Source of the DNA: Paracyclopina nana | Taxonomy: Eukaryota > Arthropoda > Copepoda > Cyclopoida > Cyclopettidae | Direction: 5' to 3' | NCBI GenBank assembly: GCA_019096065.1 | Contig: JAGUCH010000006.1 | Span: 4,918,001-4,982,000 of the forward strand | DNA length: 64,000 bases | Shown here: one piece after another, positions 23,765-36,143 of the stretch | How positions within the stretch are numbered: the first letter of the stretch is position 1 | How the letters are laid out: each line of letters starts with the position of its first letter | Translations under genes and position numbers: made by a program | Notes under the pieces: model-generated | Databases searched by the model: none | The model's input: the letters and a program-made list of their open reading frames with translations, nothing else | Told to the model about the DNA's origin: nothing

Positions 23765-25118
23765 CTATGCAGCGATGGCTTGAAACTTTCGACTTGAGCT
23801 GCAGAACTTGACTGCAGAATCAAACATAGATAAAATACTTGCTCCTAATAAAAGACCCAAATACCCTCCAAAGTCTGATAAAAAGTTTGGGAACCCGTAC
23901 AACTTAATTTCTTCCTTCAGCTCAACCTAAAAAAGAAAGGGACTTTTTCTTAACTTTCCGACTTCTTTTTTCTTATCTTACCATGTCGTTTATCATGAAT
24001 ATGTACATTTTGGTCTGGTTGCCATTTTCATAATTTTGAACTTCTGACGAAATTTGGCTGTGCCAAGTTAAGCTTTCGCAGCTTTTTGATGCACATCTGC
24101 TTTCCCTTCTGAGTTGATAAATGGCCCCCTTGAATTTTTCATAATCATCCTTTGTGCTACATTGTATTCCTACAGAATAATTGAGCTGATTCATCTTATT
24201 TTGAATTTAATTAATTTATGTACCTGACTGTTGGCTACTTGTTGTACTCCAAGGTAAAGAGCAATTTATTTTTGCCTCTATGAAGTCACTCAAACAGCTA
24301 CGTTTTTTAGTATCAAGACAGGGATTCCCATCTCTATTAATAGATCTCCTTACTTCAACTGACAAAGCGATATTCTTTTCATTATGAGAACTATCAGTTG
24401 TGACAAAGAGAGCATTATTCCACTCAATCAATCCATCGAGGATTATTCCATCTTCTGGTTCATGAAAGTACATAAAAATGGGAGATTTCAAAGCCTTTGA
24501 AGCACCAGTAAGAGATGAAATAACAACCTGTTAATTCAAGCCATTTCAAATACAGAAACTGATATGGCTTGTATTTAGAGCATTACATTTGGTTTCTTCT
24601 TATTAGCCAACACGTGAGTGGTATAAAGTTGCAAATTCCATGTTCCACATTTGAAAATGGACATCCCCGAATCAGGTGCTGAGATGAGGAAACTTTTTTG
24701 AAACGTGCCTTCAAAATAGAAGCCAAAATGCTTTTTCACGGCTTGTTCATCCTTCAGATTTATAAATTGATTCATACCACTGAAAAGTTAAGTGCTCTAA
24801 AATGCATCTTATTAATTTCTGAAAGATAGTCAACAACCTTTCTTCTAAATAAATTTCTGCATCAAAAAGGTCCCACATTGATTGTAGTTTTGTTTCAATA
24901 TCCTCAAAATTTGTAATGTTGGATCCTGGATAGTTGTTGACTATATTAGGGCAAATGGAAATGCTTGGGAATGGTTGCCCATATTGCTTGCTCAAAGATA
25001 TGCCATAGCCTGGATGTAACAGATTGTAGAATGAGTTAGCTAAAGCAATGACCAATCCTGCTATCAAAAGTAGCTTTAGTGAAAGTCTCACTGCACGTAT
25101 TGCCTTTGAGAACGCCAT
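23765..25118 (-). CDS. DEG/ENaC-type sodium channel 1
   Basis: This is an amiloride-sensitive-type cation channel subunit of the plasma membrane. Exons: 25118-24838, 24779-24587, 24527-24224, 24169-23982, 23926-23765, all phase-consistent, giving 375 aa. There is an N-terminal TM1 (LKLLLIAGLVIALANSFYNL) and the post-TM1 family motif FPSISIC. The extracellular part is Cys-rich with CSLPW. The pre-TM2/TM2 signature is DFGGYLGLLLGASILSMFD (family G-x-S-x-L-S pattern). It is short for the family (usually over 450 aa), like its neighbours. One donor (GTTGTT after exon 1) is weak. It is the last gene in a head-to-tail row of four channels on the minus strand. Confidence 0.85.
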
Positions 25119-26526
25119 ATTTCATATCAAATAAGTCAAAAGTGACTGTTGTGTATCTAAACGGGAGGAGTCTAAGTCAACTTGGCAATGGTGAAATTAA
25201 TGTTAACGAGCCACAAAGCAACTAGCCTTTCCATTTATTTTATTATCAATTTGTATTATGCTATTAGCGAATCAAATAAGTTTCGCTTAAACTCGAGTTA
25301 GCTGAAAGATTTTCATGGATGACTTTTAGCGCGTGATCCTCGACCGAATGATCTCGACAAATTCGTCAAAAAATGACAGAACACTGGCACCCAAAAGGAG
25401 CCCCAAAAATCCACCGAAATCCGACAGAAAATTAGATAAGCCATACAACTTCATCTCTTCAATTACAGTTGCCTGAAAATGATTTTCAAAGCTTCCAAAA
25501 TTGGCTGTAATGACACGAGCTATCTGGGCTTACTTCATCTTCGTTCATGTAGTATTGCAATGTTGTATGCTGACTGTATCCAGGTATTTCAGCCAGAACC
25601 TGATGCCTTGTATTGAGGTGATCGCAATTTTGGGGTTGGCATACATTTTCATTCGCCAATTTCACCATGATTTGCTTGAAATGCGAAAATTCTCGTCTCG
25701 TGCTGCAGGTTTTGTCTGTGATAGCTCGAAGTAATTTCATGGCATAAAAAATTATAGAAAATTACCACCTACAGTAATTTGATTTTTCCCATGGGAGGCT
25801 ACAATTTAGCGATGACTCAATAAATTCCCTAACGCATGAATGCAATTGCATCGAGTTCGCGGAGTTGCAGGCATGATTTTTTCTGTCGATATTGCGAACT
25901 TTCTCCATGGACAAATTGATGATCCTGAGATTGAGTGTTGTGTTCCTGGTAAAGTACTGGACATTTTTCCAATCCAAGTATACTTCACTCAATGCAGACT
26001 GCATGTATCCATGGTAATGGACAGTGAACAGAGAGGAGTGATCTTCTCCCATTTTGTCCGCTCTCATAATAATCTGAAATAATTTCCATGACTCATTCAT
26101 ATTTAAAGATATAATTTAAATACCATGGGCTTTTTCTTGTAGTTCAAGATTTTATAGCTAGGTGGATTAAATGTAACACAACGAAATGCTGAAAACTTTG
26201 CTTTATCTGTGCATCTTATTGTTTCCTGAATGACATCATCTTGATAAAAGTACGTTTGAACTTGAGTTTCGTTCAACACGTCAATCTTGAGCCTAAATAA
26301 AAAGGTTGGGTTATTTTTAATCAATGAAATGTTGCTCACTTTCAAATTCGCAGCATTACTTACGGATTGGCCTCATCATATCCATATTCCATAGTAATAC
26401 TGAACATTTCCTTGACTGAGATTGTGTTTTTCATGAACTCATCGAATGTTGAAACGTTCCCAGAGTTACGATGAACGCACAGAGTGAAGCTGGGAAACTC
26501 TGCTCCTTTCTCCTTATAAATACTTA

Positions 26527-26542
26527 CCCCACTAGACCTTTT
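26527..26542 (+). repeat. left terminal inverted repeat of the CACTA element
   Basis: CCCCACTAGACCTTTT, identical over 16 bp to the complement of 34275-34290; similarity fades after this. Confidence 0.9.
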
Positions 26543-27093
26543 CGGAGTTTTCTAAAACTTTTTTTCGGCAAAACGTGAACTACTCCAAATGTTTAGTGAA
26601 ATCATTGAAAACTTGCAACTTTTTCTCGTAAGAATTTGAGTAGTAGTTTGTTGTTGCTGACGTCATCATCTACTCTAAACACCTATATGTTTTCTCTCAA
26701 AAAATTGCTGCTTTATTCTAGATTTTCTTTACGCAATTTATAGTGCAACAATTTCTAACTATTTATTGTTGAAAAAAAGTTTTTTGTGTTAAAAACATTT
26801 ATATCTAACAATTTTATGTTTTCTTCTGCTTTCAGAATTTGTACTTCTGCACGCCGGTACTTCGACAAAAGCAAATGAGAGAATTTTGTAATGAATTCCT
26901 ATGGATATACAGTGTTATTCCTTTATTTTTCAAGAATTAGTTTTGTTCTTGTTATCATACGTTATAAGTTACCATAATAGATGGCGGTCTCGCACTTAGC
27001 ACATGAAAGAAAAAAGTGTCAAATTGTTTTTGAAAACGATAGAAGTGCGGTTTGAAAACATACAATTATTATCCAGTTTTGGGAACATCTTGT

Positions 27094-30000
27094 TCACACA
27101 AAGGTGCCATCATGTGGCACACAAATCAAGTGCTCTCCATCGTAAACGCCTTTGCCGACAACATCATCCAGAGAGACATTGGTGACGTGCTGTGACAAGG
27201 AGACAAACTTTTCCACTCCAGCTATTTTCCAATTCAAATGGTTTCCCTCAGGAATGTCTGCTCTGACTGTGAAGAATTTTTGGCATTGCACGTTGGTTCC
27301 TTCAATTGACAAGATTTGGTAAAAAACTCTGTTTCGTGTGTAGATAATGTTGTCGCCACTGCGAGACATGCCATCAGGTGAGTAGCTGACGACATTGCTG
27401 CATTCGTGATTAGTGGCAATTCGTCCAAAAATCTTGGGGATCACTTGTTTTGGGAATGATGGTGTGTTTGGTTTCATGTCCTTTTTCATGTGACTAAATG
27501 CTCCCTCAAACAACAAAGCCGACAGTTCTGGCAAGCGGGCATCATCCCTTACTTCTTTCAGGTGAGTGAACAAGTGCTGATTCCACGAGCAGTTGATCAA
27601 GCCATACCTTGTCTCCAGCCACTGATAGTACATTTGCATGTTTCGGTCGATGTCGCAAGTTGCCTTGATTTCCTCCCACATGGCATCATCAACTAGGTGA
27701 ATTCGCAAGAGCCAGCAGAACAAATACCAAGTGCGGCGCATCTCAGCGTGCTCAACATAGGAACCCAACGCTTTGCCAAAGAGGATGAATCCACATAGTG
27801 CCAATGAAATGTACTCTTGGGTCTTGTAAAAAGCCAGAGCTGTGGTCAAGGGCCGAGGATACCTGTTGAATTCTCTGGGAATCTTGACTTTTGTCCATTG
27901 CCTGTCGAAGTCATTCATGATACGACTTTGCTCCAACGTCAATTTGTTCGAAGTCTTCTTGATTTTGAGCATGAGCTTAATGAGTTGCCTAAAAAAAAAA
28001 GGAGAAATAAGAAATCAAAGCAAAAATCATTTCAAATATTGCCTTACTTGATACATCCACTAAGATTATGCATCGGTTCAATGTTGAATTGCTTCACAAT
28101 GTCAAAGTTTGGAAGCAAGGCCAATGGCGAGGCACCAGTCAATCCTTTGAGTTCTTCTGACGTGAAATTGTCGATACCTTGGTGCACAATCTGGAGAGCC
28201 ATTTCGCGGAACCATTCACCAGTGCGTCTTTCAGCAGTGAATGTCATTGAAGGGAATGTCATCTTGTGTCCAACTCGAATGCCTTTGGCAAAACAACGTG
28301 AGCAACTGTAATAGCCAGAGTGAAGATGGAGGCACATTAGCTTCGCTCGGATTGGCCCATCTCCAATGAACCTTGTGAGCACTAATCCCGCTTTTTTGAT
28401 TGCTGCCAAAATGTCACTCAATATTTTGATAGGGTTAAGTCGACTATTTCTTGTAAATGTGCATTCCAAGAACGTAAACACTTTTGCAAGGTGGAAATTG
28501 GCCACACAGCACGTTCAACTGGTCATCTGTCGATTTTCCTATGGGGACACCATCCATAAAGAGAACAACTTCTTTTTTTGGCTTATGTCCAGGATGAATT
28601 GCCATGTGCATCTTGTGAGAAAATTTCCACACATCGACAATTTCGACTGTCGCATATTCTGACAGCTTGACAAACTGAGAGCGTGGAAATTGCAAACGTG
28701 GATAGACATCTGATTGGATGTCATGAATAAGTCCCGATTCTCGTTCTTGAAATTCATAAGCCATGACCACTTTTGGCATTTTCTGGAGAAACCTTTTTTT
28801 GCAAGGCTTGTACCCACGGAGTTTTCGACCTGGCATAGCAGCTCTTATAAAGTCGAGTACTTCTTTGCACGCAGTTTCATTACAATTTGTCTTAGTCATA
28901 ATGAAGTTATACACTTCGAAAAATCCAACATTTTTGGCGTCTTGCTCAGTCATCTCGTTTTCTCGCGCAAAATACTTAACATATTCTTTGTAACCAAGCT
29001 TCATGTGCGCTGGATCAAAGAGGCTGTCTCCTAGTACATGATTCTCCTCTGGTCTCAAATGCCCGTTCACGTCCTCTTCCTCCTCTACAATTGGCTCTTC
29101 ATCTGACGAGGTATTGTCTAAGTTATCTTCATTGTTGGGTGGACGCTCAACAACCTCGTCGTCTGTTTCCTCTTCACTCACAACTGGGGAATCAGGATCA
29201 GGTTGGCAAGAATTATCTGAGTCCTCATCAGACTCATCAACAACACCTTTGGCTTTGATCAGAGGTATTTCTACCTCCTCTGCAGCAACGTCTCCATTTT
29301 CTTGTGGATCATTGTTGTCATGGTTGCTGTTGGGACTTCCATGGTTGCTGTTGTCAAATGAAATTTGATTTAGCCGGTCATGAAAACTAAAGTCTCCTTC
29401 TTGGTAGTTTTGGGTCGGGTCAATTTCTACGTCAGTTTCATTGTCTGTTGTCGTTTCTAACTCGACAACGCTATCGTTATACCTATCTTGGGTTGGCGTG
29501 TTCTCGACAATGTTTTCTGTTGGACGCAACGGTGGCAAAGCTGGCTCATCTGGCAAATGAATATTTCGTTGCGTTGCAGGTACGTCTGGAGGAATGTTGG
29601 CCTGTTCTAAACTTCTGAGCAAACCACTCGTTCCTGGTTGTTCACCAATAGAAATGCGTTGACCTTGAGTGCCGCTTGTGCCTGGTTGATTTCCGACCGA
29701 AATACGTCGGTTTTGTAGACCACTGGTGCCAGGCTGATCACCAACAGAAACATTTGGTGCCAAAACAAGTCGACGGCGTTTTCTGGAAAGACCTTTTGGA
29801 ACGAACGCCTCAGTGGGGCCTATCTGGCTCGGGAACCCAGTTGGGTCAATGTCACTTTGAAATTGTGATGTGGCACTGTTTTCGTCAATAGCATCATTTC
29901 TCGTGACTTCGCTGTTAGAACCACGTGCTTCATCCTGAGAATCATCGCTTGATAACTCCTCTTGAATTCGTTTTCGACGCTGCGTCAAGGATTCTGTAGG

Positions 30001-30376
30001 TTCAACTTCGTCCATCTCGCTGTCACTTGAAGATGCCTCATTGTCTGCTGCTGCTTGCTCTTCAACTAATTCCGAGATCTCCTTGTACACATCCCTGATC
30101 GCTAGTCCCTGCTTAAGAAATGGACTCTCGACAAACTCTTGCCTGAAAAAACGAACAGACATTAATCTCACAATTTGTCGCTTAACGTGAAGAAAATATT
30201 TCTTACGCTTGATTTCCAGGAACAAGGCTGCATTCGTTGTCGACAATTTCCTTAATTCTTCCAATGTGCCGCTTTAGTCCTAGCAATTTTCTCGCCATTC
30301 GTCGTCGATCCCTTTTTGACTCCTTTCGAATGGGCGGAATGTCATTGTTGCCCAAGTTTTTGCGCGGACGCCCCAT
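27094..30376 (-). pseudogene. CACTA transposase (tnp2-like), one frameshift
   Basis: Exon 1 (30376-30207) starts MGRPRKN, a basic AT-hook-like start. Exon 2 (from 30142) holds a long acidic, repeat-containing region (copies of SVGNQPGTSG). It then enters a catalytic-type region with VVLFMDGVPIGKSTDDQLN and VYVLGMHIYKK. There the frame breaks: TAG follows at about 28444, and the protein continues one frame over as NPIKILSDILAAIKKAG, RFIGDGPIRAKLMC and YYSCSRCFAKG. FNIEPMHNL follows, up to donor 28048. Exon 3 is 27988-27094. The GDGP(I)RAK, Cys-pair and EPMHN motifs resemble tnp2/CACTA transposases of plants and animals. One inserted base near the break would explain the frameshift, so this copy is probably not autonomous. 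Confidence 0.72.
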
Positions 30377-30680
30377 TTTAAGGGGAAATTGAATTTAGTT
30401 TTGCCTCTTTAGAATTATTGTCGTTGTTTTTTTCTTCGCGTCTCAAATAATGGCCATAGTGCTGAGAATCTTTGACGACAGCTGCGGAAAAAGGCGCAAA
30501 AGCTGAGAAAGATCAACAATCATGACAACAATACATCGGCAATAGCTGACAATTAATTGTAGCAGAAAAGTTGTTGTTTGACGTTGCAAAAATTATTGTT
30601 TGAATATTTTTCTTGTCAAATCGCAACAACTTCCGGCGACGCCAAAGACGGCACATATTTCAAAATTTGAAAAGCGAAAA
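30377..30680. promoter_or_regulatory. shared divergent region between the two transposon genes
   Basis: About 300 bp separates the transposase ATG (-, 30376) from the ATG of the second gene (+, 30681). It should carry both promoters. I see no clear TATA box; GTTGTTTTTTTC-type tracts and TGCAAAAATTATTG lie within it. Confidence 0.4.
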
Positions 30681-33600
30681 ATGGCAAATCTCAACACAAG
30701 TGCGAGTAAAAGGAAGGCCCAAAGAGGCTCCTACAGTCGCCTCATCATTGCTGTGCTTGATGACGACGAAACCTTCTCCTATCTTAACCTTGACGACTGG
30801 ATCTCGAGTGAAGGAAAGGCGTTTGATGAATATTTCAAATTCGACGTGACCAAAAAGCTGGACAGGAACAATGAGCGATATTTTGCAGCCAAAATCCCGT
30901 GGTATGGCGAGACCAAGGACGTGAGGGTTTTTGTTCGGATTGAAGATGGTATAGTTAACCGCTTATTGTTAATGTTGACCAAATTAAAACGATTGAAATA
31001 TTGCAGGCGTGGAGCAATACCGAATTGACGAGCAGGTGAAGATTTTCAACAAGGAAATTTCTGTGGAACCTGAGGGATCTCGAATGCAAAAGTACATTGA
31101 GATGGAGATGCATTGGTTTGAGAAGATGATGAAAGACAAGATGTACGTTCGCAAGGATCCGCGGACCAATACGTTCATCTTTCCTCCTTGGAACAAGCCG
31201 GCGACGAGAAAGCACACTCAGCAAGTCACCGACGTTTTGTCTGGTTCAGACTTTGAACGTGCGGGTCCCTCAACTGAAATTGGCGTGAAGGTGCGAGCTT
31301 TAAAGCCAGGCCTGAAAAGGAAGAACACCAGCGAATACATCATTCCTGGCCAGACGCAACCTAAATTTAGGAAGGATGGCAAAGATGCTGTGGCTATTTC
31401 CATAGATGAAGCCAAGAAATTGTACAGGCAATATGTTCCAATTGACCAAATCAAAGATGTGCAATTGCCCCCCGGACAAGTTAGTGTGGTCGTGGCCTCA
31501 TCACCGCCCGCAATTTTGGATTTGAGTCAATCATCGGCAACAATCCCATCTGGATCTCAGGTGATGCCTGTGGACTTTTCACAGCAGGAGCAACTTGAGG
31601 AACCAGTTGCTGAGGACATTCCAGCTGTCAAAGAAGTCCAATTGCCGGCTCCACAACATGATGAGTTCGTTGGCGTCTTTGCTGTAAGTTTGCTGTAGCT
31701 TTATTTCTATGGCTTCTCAAAAGATATTGATTTCAGCCAACAATGAATGAACTGAAAGAAGCCGTGCGTGAAGTGATCCAGGCTGCAAAGGTCGAGATTC
31801 TTGCTGAAATTGAAGTCAGATTTCAAACGCACGAGGGCAACATTAAAGGCCACATTGACTCCGAGCTTGGAAAGGTCCGGAAGCAATTGGACAACAAGTT
31901 CTTGAGAGTAGGAGTAAGTGATTGCTTTTTAATTTCAAAGAAGCACATTTATTCTTTAAACAATCTCTTTAGGAAATATCAAAGGCTACAAAAGCCATCC
32001 AAGAGAAAGTCCAAGGAATGAGTGGCCCTCATCAGTTTGCTCCTGGAACTCCAACAAAGTCCACTCGACTAAATGCTGACCTAAAGGGAAAAGCACGAGG
32101 CATCCTTTTCAGAGTTGTGCCATTTAAAATGTGCGGCAAGGCATGTGATGCCTTCTTTGCATTCCATTTCGTGCAAGAAGAAATTGTGGACCATGTCTTT
32201 CCGGTACTCAACAAGGCTGAGCTCGGAGGCATCAATGCCAACATTGCTAAAGCATTAATGCAGACATTTTTCACGCCATATGCCAGAGCCCACATGATTT
32301 ATGGCAAAGTATTGAAGTAAGTATCATCAGTAATCTGTGAGAAATTGTTTGGTAATTGCTGTAACATTTAACTAGTTCACTGAAACTCCTCAAATTTGGA
32401 AAACGGCCCATTCCTCGAGGCTTGTTCAACTTGGTAGAGCACAACCTTGTCACCAGGTTGTCGCAAAAGTTTGCAGCTACTCAAGAAGTAGATCTTGCGT
32501 ACATGAGCGATCTGCACGAGACGTGCGCAAACATTTTCAACACTTCAAGGACAGCCTACTTGAATGCAGCAATCAAAAATTGCGCAACGACAACCGAGGC
32601 TGCTGAACTCATTGTGGAACAAGAGTTTGAGTTCCACGAAGCAAACAAACATGTGCACGACGACAACTTTGTTTTGCCAAAGAAAGCGGACGTTTTTAAG
32701 ACGATTTACAATCGCAATGAGTTCAAGCTTCCCAAGGAGCGAGAGTCACTCGGGCTGCACAATGTAGGAAAAAGGTTTCCTTCGAAAGAAAATGTTTTCC
32801 GCCCTGTCTTGCTAGACTTCACGTACGAGTGCAAGGATGTGGAAGAGATGATCGAGATAATTTGCGTTTCTGCTCACTTAAATGGGCAAGATTTCTCATC
32901 ATTGACATTTGATCAACTGCTTGACTTTCCTGAGGTAACTTAACCATTTCTTATCATGCTTACAATGTTTGCAACAGTTTCTTAACTTTAGTTGCCCGAG
33001 ATCTACCATGATGTCGTTAGTAACATCCGAGACATCAACATCCTGGTGGAAAAGTACTCGGCCACAGCTTGAAACTACCTGCCAGAGGTGGCCATCAATG
33101 AAAAACTGTCAGCTAAGCAGCTCAAAGCTAGTGAAGGAACATCTGCACGAAGAAATTTGAGCCGACAGATCAAGGAGCAAGTGTCTAAGAAGCAATATTT
33201 GCTCTCGCAAGAGTTTGCAGATGAAGAGGATCAAACTCAAGTACCTGGCAGAGCAGTGTATGCAGAGATAAATTTGAGTTACAGAAAGAATCTAACGTGC
33301 AAGTTGTAAAATGGCAATTTCTTTACAGGATGTTGAGTCAGAGTACAGCGACACCAACACTGATGAGACTGAAATGCCAGTTCCCGAGAGACTTCCAGAA
33401 ACAGCTGCTTTCCGAGTTTACAACAAGCGTCGAGCAGCAATGGAGGCTGCTAAAGCTATGCAAAAAGAACTTGCGGAAAAAAGTGGCCAAACTCAAACTC
33501 CGCCAGTAAGCCCGCTTAAATATTAACTTACGCACCCCAAGTTGAAATTGCATTTAATCAAATTGTCAATATTTTTTATTGAGAAAGCATATTTACTAAA

Positions 33601-33729
33601 ACTTTTAGTAACACAATCCTGTTCTTCCAGAATCCTGGCCCAATCAACCTGAGTGCCTCCTTTAGCACGCCAAAACCTTCTCAAGATAAGGTTCCAGAGG
33701 AGATCCTCAGCCCAAGCGACGATGAATAG
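30681..33729 (+). pseudogene. second (accessory) gene of the CACTA element
   Basis: Exons: 30681-30948, 31008-31683, 31737-31913, 31973-32316, 32376-32934, 32992-33240, 33329-33505, 33631-33729. The start is MANLNTSASKRKAQRG. An N-terminal segment of about 145 aa (LDDWISSEGKAFDEYFKFDV, WYGETKDVRVFVRIED) is followed by a low-complexity linker. A coiled coil (MNELKEAVREVIQAAKVEIL...) and a folded C-terminal region come next. An in-frame TGA at 33070-33072 interrupts the frame, which then continues (NYLPEVAINEKLSAK) to 33729. By position it may serve the role of TnpA in CACTA elements, perhaps DNA binding, but I recognise no family. Confidence 0.6.
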
Positions 33730-34274
33730 CTCAAGTACCTCATGAAGACTTGCCAGTTCCAATAATTCTCCTAGAAAAACAGAATGCTTATTGAAAAAAA
33801 AATTGATTGACATAAACATATATATAGTCGTATGAGATAAGAGATAATGCTAATATGCCATATTATTACTAGCAAATAAAAGAGATGCCATTATTTTCAT
33901 TTTTCTCATCAATAACAGCCGTAAAGGCCACCAAAGGCCGCCCTGATAAAGAGCAACGTTTCAGCAGCAATAGTGACATAGTATTCAACGCTGTAACTCG
34001 ACAAACAAAGTTTAGAACATGCGTAACAGCTCCATTTGCACAGTATTCTGTTGTCCGCTTCTTTAGATTTAGTGACTTTTCAGCAACAATAACTATTGAA
34101 ATAATGTTTACATCTAGCGAGAAATTTGTTGAAAATTATTGGAGCACAGCTGACTTTCGGCAACAATTTCTAACGTTTCTGCTACTAGAATGGTACGTTA
34201 TCGTAGAAAATTATTGAGAAAAAGTTGCTTTTTGAAGTACTAGACTGACGACGATTTGCAACAATTTTCACTCA

Positions 34275-34290
34275 AAAAGGTCTAGTGGGG
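34275..34290 (-). repeat. right terminal inverted repeat of the CACTA element
   Basis: AAAAGGTCTAGTGGGG, the complement of the left end, directly followed by the ATA target copy inside channel 2 exon 1. Confidence 0.9.
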
Positions 34291-34572
34291 ATATGCCAAT
34301 TTTGGGGTATACCAGATTGTGCAGAGCATTCCCAATAGCAATTAAAAATAGTATGGTTAAACAAGTTTTGAACAAAACCCTAACATTATGAAGCAGTCCA
34401 ACATTCCTCATGCTTTCTTAGTCAATATTTAATATTTTTATTATTTGTAAAAGGGTGGGAACGAATACCTAGTTGTCAAGGCCAACATATTTGCCCTGAG
34501 CAAATCTTGGCAAAATGCAATACATAATACAAACTTGTATTTCTTGCTCAGCGTTTGAAATACTTTAGATGA

Positions 34573-35939
34573 TTATTCTTTTATTTGGATCTTTGGATTC
34601 TTGTAGCATTTACATGAACTCGCGAATTTATCAATAGCATCAAAAAAGGACAAAATACTCGTACCCAAAAGGAGCCCCAAAAATCCTCCAAAATCTGACA
34701 CGAAGTTGGATATTCCATACAACTCCACTTCCTTGGTAACTGTTGTCTGAAAAGTATAGTATGTATAGAAGAATATCCATTCCTAGATAAAGTGATTCAC
34801 TAACTTCATTGTCATTTATGTACAAGAGTACAGTAGTCAGGTTGTCGTTATGCCCAGGCAATTCTGCTAAAACTCGAAACTTTGTATTTATGCGGTTGCA
34901 GTTTTTAATTTTGCACACTCCCTTGTAAGGTAGGTTCAACATAAGTGCTTTAAAATCATCAAACTCTTGCCTTGTCTGGCATTTTTCATCTATTTTATGG
35001 CGAAGAATATGAGTCATCTTAAATTAACTTGTTAAACAATATAACTCACAAGTACTTTGATGGGTTGACCACGGAAGGCCACATTTTAGAGTTGATTCAA
35101 CAAAATTCTCAACACAAGATTCTAAAAGTACTGAGTTAGCTGAGTCACAAATGTGATCGCGTCTGTTAATTTTGTGAATTCTCTCCATTGACAGCTCCAC
35201 TAGTTTGACGTTGTAAATATTCGTCCCTCCAATGGTGAAATACTGCATGTTACTGTAATCCCAATAATTTTCGCTAATTGTCGATTGTTTGTATCCGTGG
35301 TAGTAGACATTAAATATTTCAACGACTTCTTGCCCCTTCGCAGAAGCTTGAATTTTAATCTGAAAATATATTAAGGAAACTTACAAGCTAGAACTCACTT
35401 AAGGATGAGCCAACATTAGAACTGAAATTACCATTGGTCGGCTTCTATATTTTCCGTTTAAAATCGACATTTTTGGCGGATCAACTGTTACGCACCGGCA
35501 TGCCAAAAATTTGGCAATATCTTTAACTATGAATGTCTCTCTCATCATGCTTTGAACCTTAAAGTGCTTTTCAACTAATTTCACATTCGATAGTTCCACT
35601 GATAAGCTGAATCAGATTGTTGAAAAAAATGTTATACTTCAGAAGGCAAACTTACTGGTTTGCTTCATGGAAGCCAAGTTCAATGGAAATATTGAATAAA
35701 TCCATGACTTGGCTCGTTTCAGGTAAAAACTCACTGAATGAAGTAACGTTTGCCGTCAGCTCATTCTGCGGGCACAGAGTGAAGCTGGGAAACTCAGCGC
35801 CAATCTCCTTGTGAACAGACAGTCCAATTTCTGGATCCAGAAGATTTTTAAAAGCATTTCCTATTGCAACTACAAAAAATAAGCCCAGGACAATTTTTAA
35901 TATTGGCCTTAATTTTGTGATGACACTGTTATGTTTCAT
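34573..35939 (-). CDS. DEG/ENaC-type sodium channel 3
   Basis: Exons: 35939-35656, 35606-35432, 35359-35050, 34989-34805, 34746-34573, giving 375 aa. TM1 is ILKIVLGLFFVVAIGNAFKN, followed by FPSFTLCP. The extracellular part has CRCVTVDPP and CGLPWSTHQ, and TM2 carries DFGGFLGLLLGTSILSFFD. The 60-bp intron between exons 3 and 4 (GTGAGT...AAATAG) is among the shortest in the window. It is the intact closest model for channel 2. Stop at 34573 lies only 161 bp before the channel 2 start. Confidence 0.86.
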
Positions 35940-36143
35940 GCTTATTGCACAATTTTAGACTGCACCAATTTGCAACTTGTTAAATGTATTTGACTTTTGG
36001 GCGTGGATGATTTACGTAGCCCAATATGTATCGAATTGGTACATTGCAAGCCTCAGAGAGGATCCCACAATTCAACTAAACTCTTTAAAAATACACACCT
36101 GAGTATCCTGTTAAGAAGACAACATGAGGCAAGTTTAGGTAAT

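Larger units (their letters stand above)
26527..34290. mobile_element. CACTA-type DNA transposon, 7764 bp
   Basis: Perfect 16-bp terminal inverted repeats CCCCACTAGACCTTTT (26527-26542 and complement at 34275-34290) contain the diagnostic CACTA. Flanking triplets TTA (26524-26526) and ATA (34291-34293) are an imperfect 3-bp target duplication. Restoring channel 2 by removing the element and one copy confirms the borders. Inside are a transposase gene (-) and a second gene (+) that diverge from a shared region of about 300 bp (30377-30680). Subterminal copies of GCAACAATTTCTAAC occur near both ends (26748 and 34163), as is typical for transposase-binding repeats in such elements. Confidence 0.88.
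25326..34411 (-). pseudogene. DEG/ENaC-type channel 2, exon 1 split by a CACTA transposon
   Basis: The 5' part of exon 1 (34411-34291) encodes MRNVGLLHN... and TM1 (ILFLIAIGNALHNLV) up to PKIGI. The rest of exon 1 (26526-26364) resumes with IYKEKGAEFPSFTLC. Further exons: 26292-26124, 26073-25773, 25715-25534, 25472-25326. Without the 7.76-kb insert and one 3-bp target copy, exon 1 is 281 nt, exactly the length and phase of exon 1 in channel 1, and the protein is 359 aa. It has CSLPW and the TM2 signature DFGGFLGLLLGASVLSFFD. Reading into the insert meets TGA after a few codons, so this allele should be null unless the element is removed. No other lesion is seen. Confidence 0.85.

Noticed and set aside
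28444-30264. Acidic 606-codon frame as an independent host nuclear protein
   Set aside because: It lies inside the CACTA element, connects to a basic first exon and continues into tnp2-like motifs, so it is the N-terminal part of the transposase.
26530-34287. Borders placed at CACTA...TAGTG instead of CCCCACTA...TAGTGGGG
   Set aside because: The outer CCC/GGG would not be a direct duplication, and removing only the inner part does not restore the channel reading frame.
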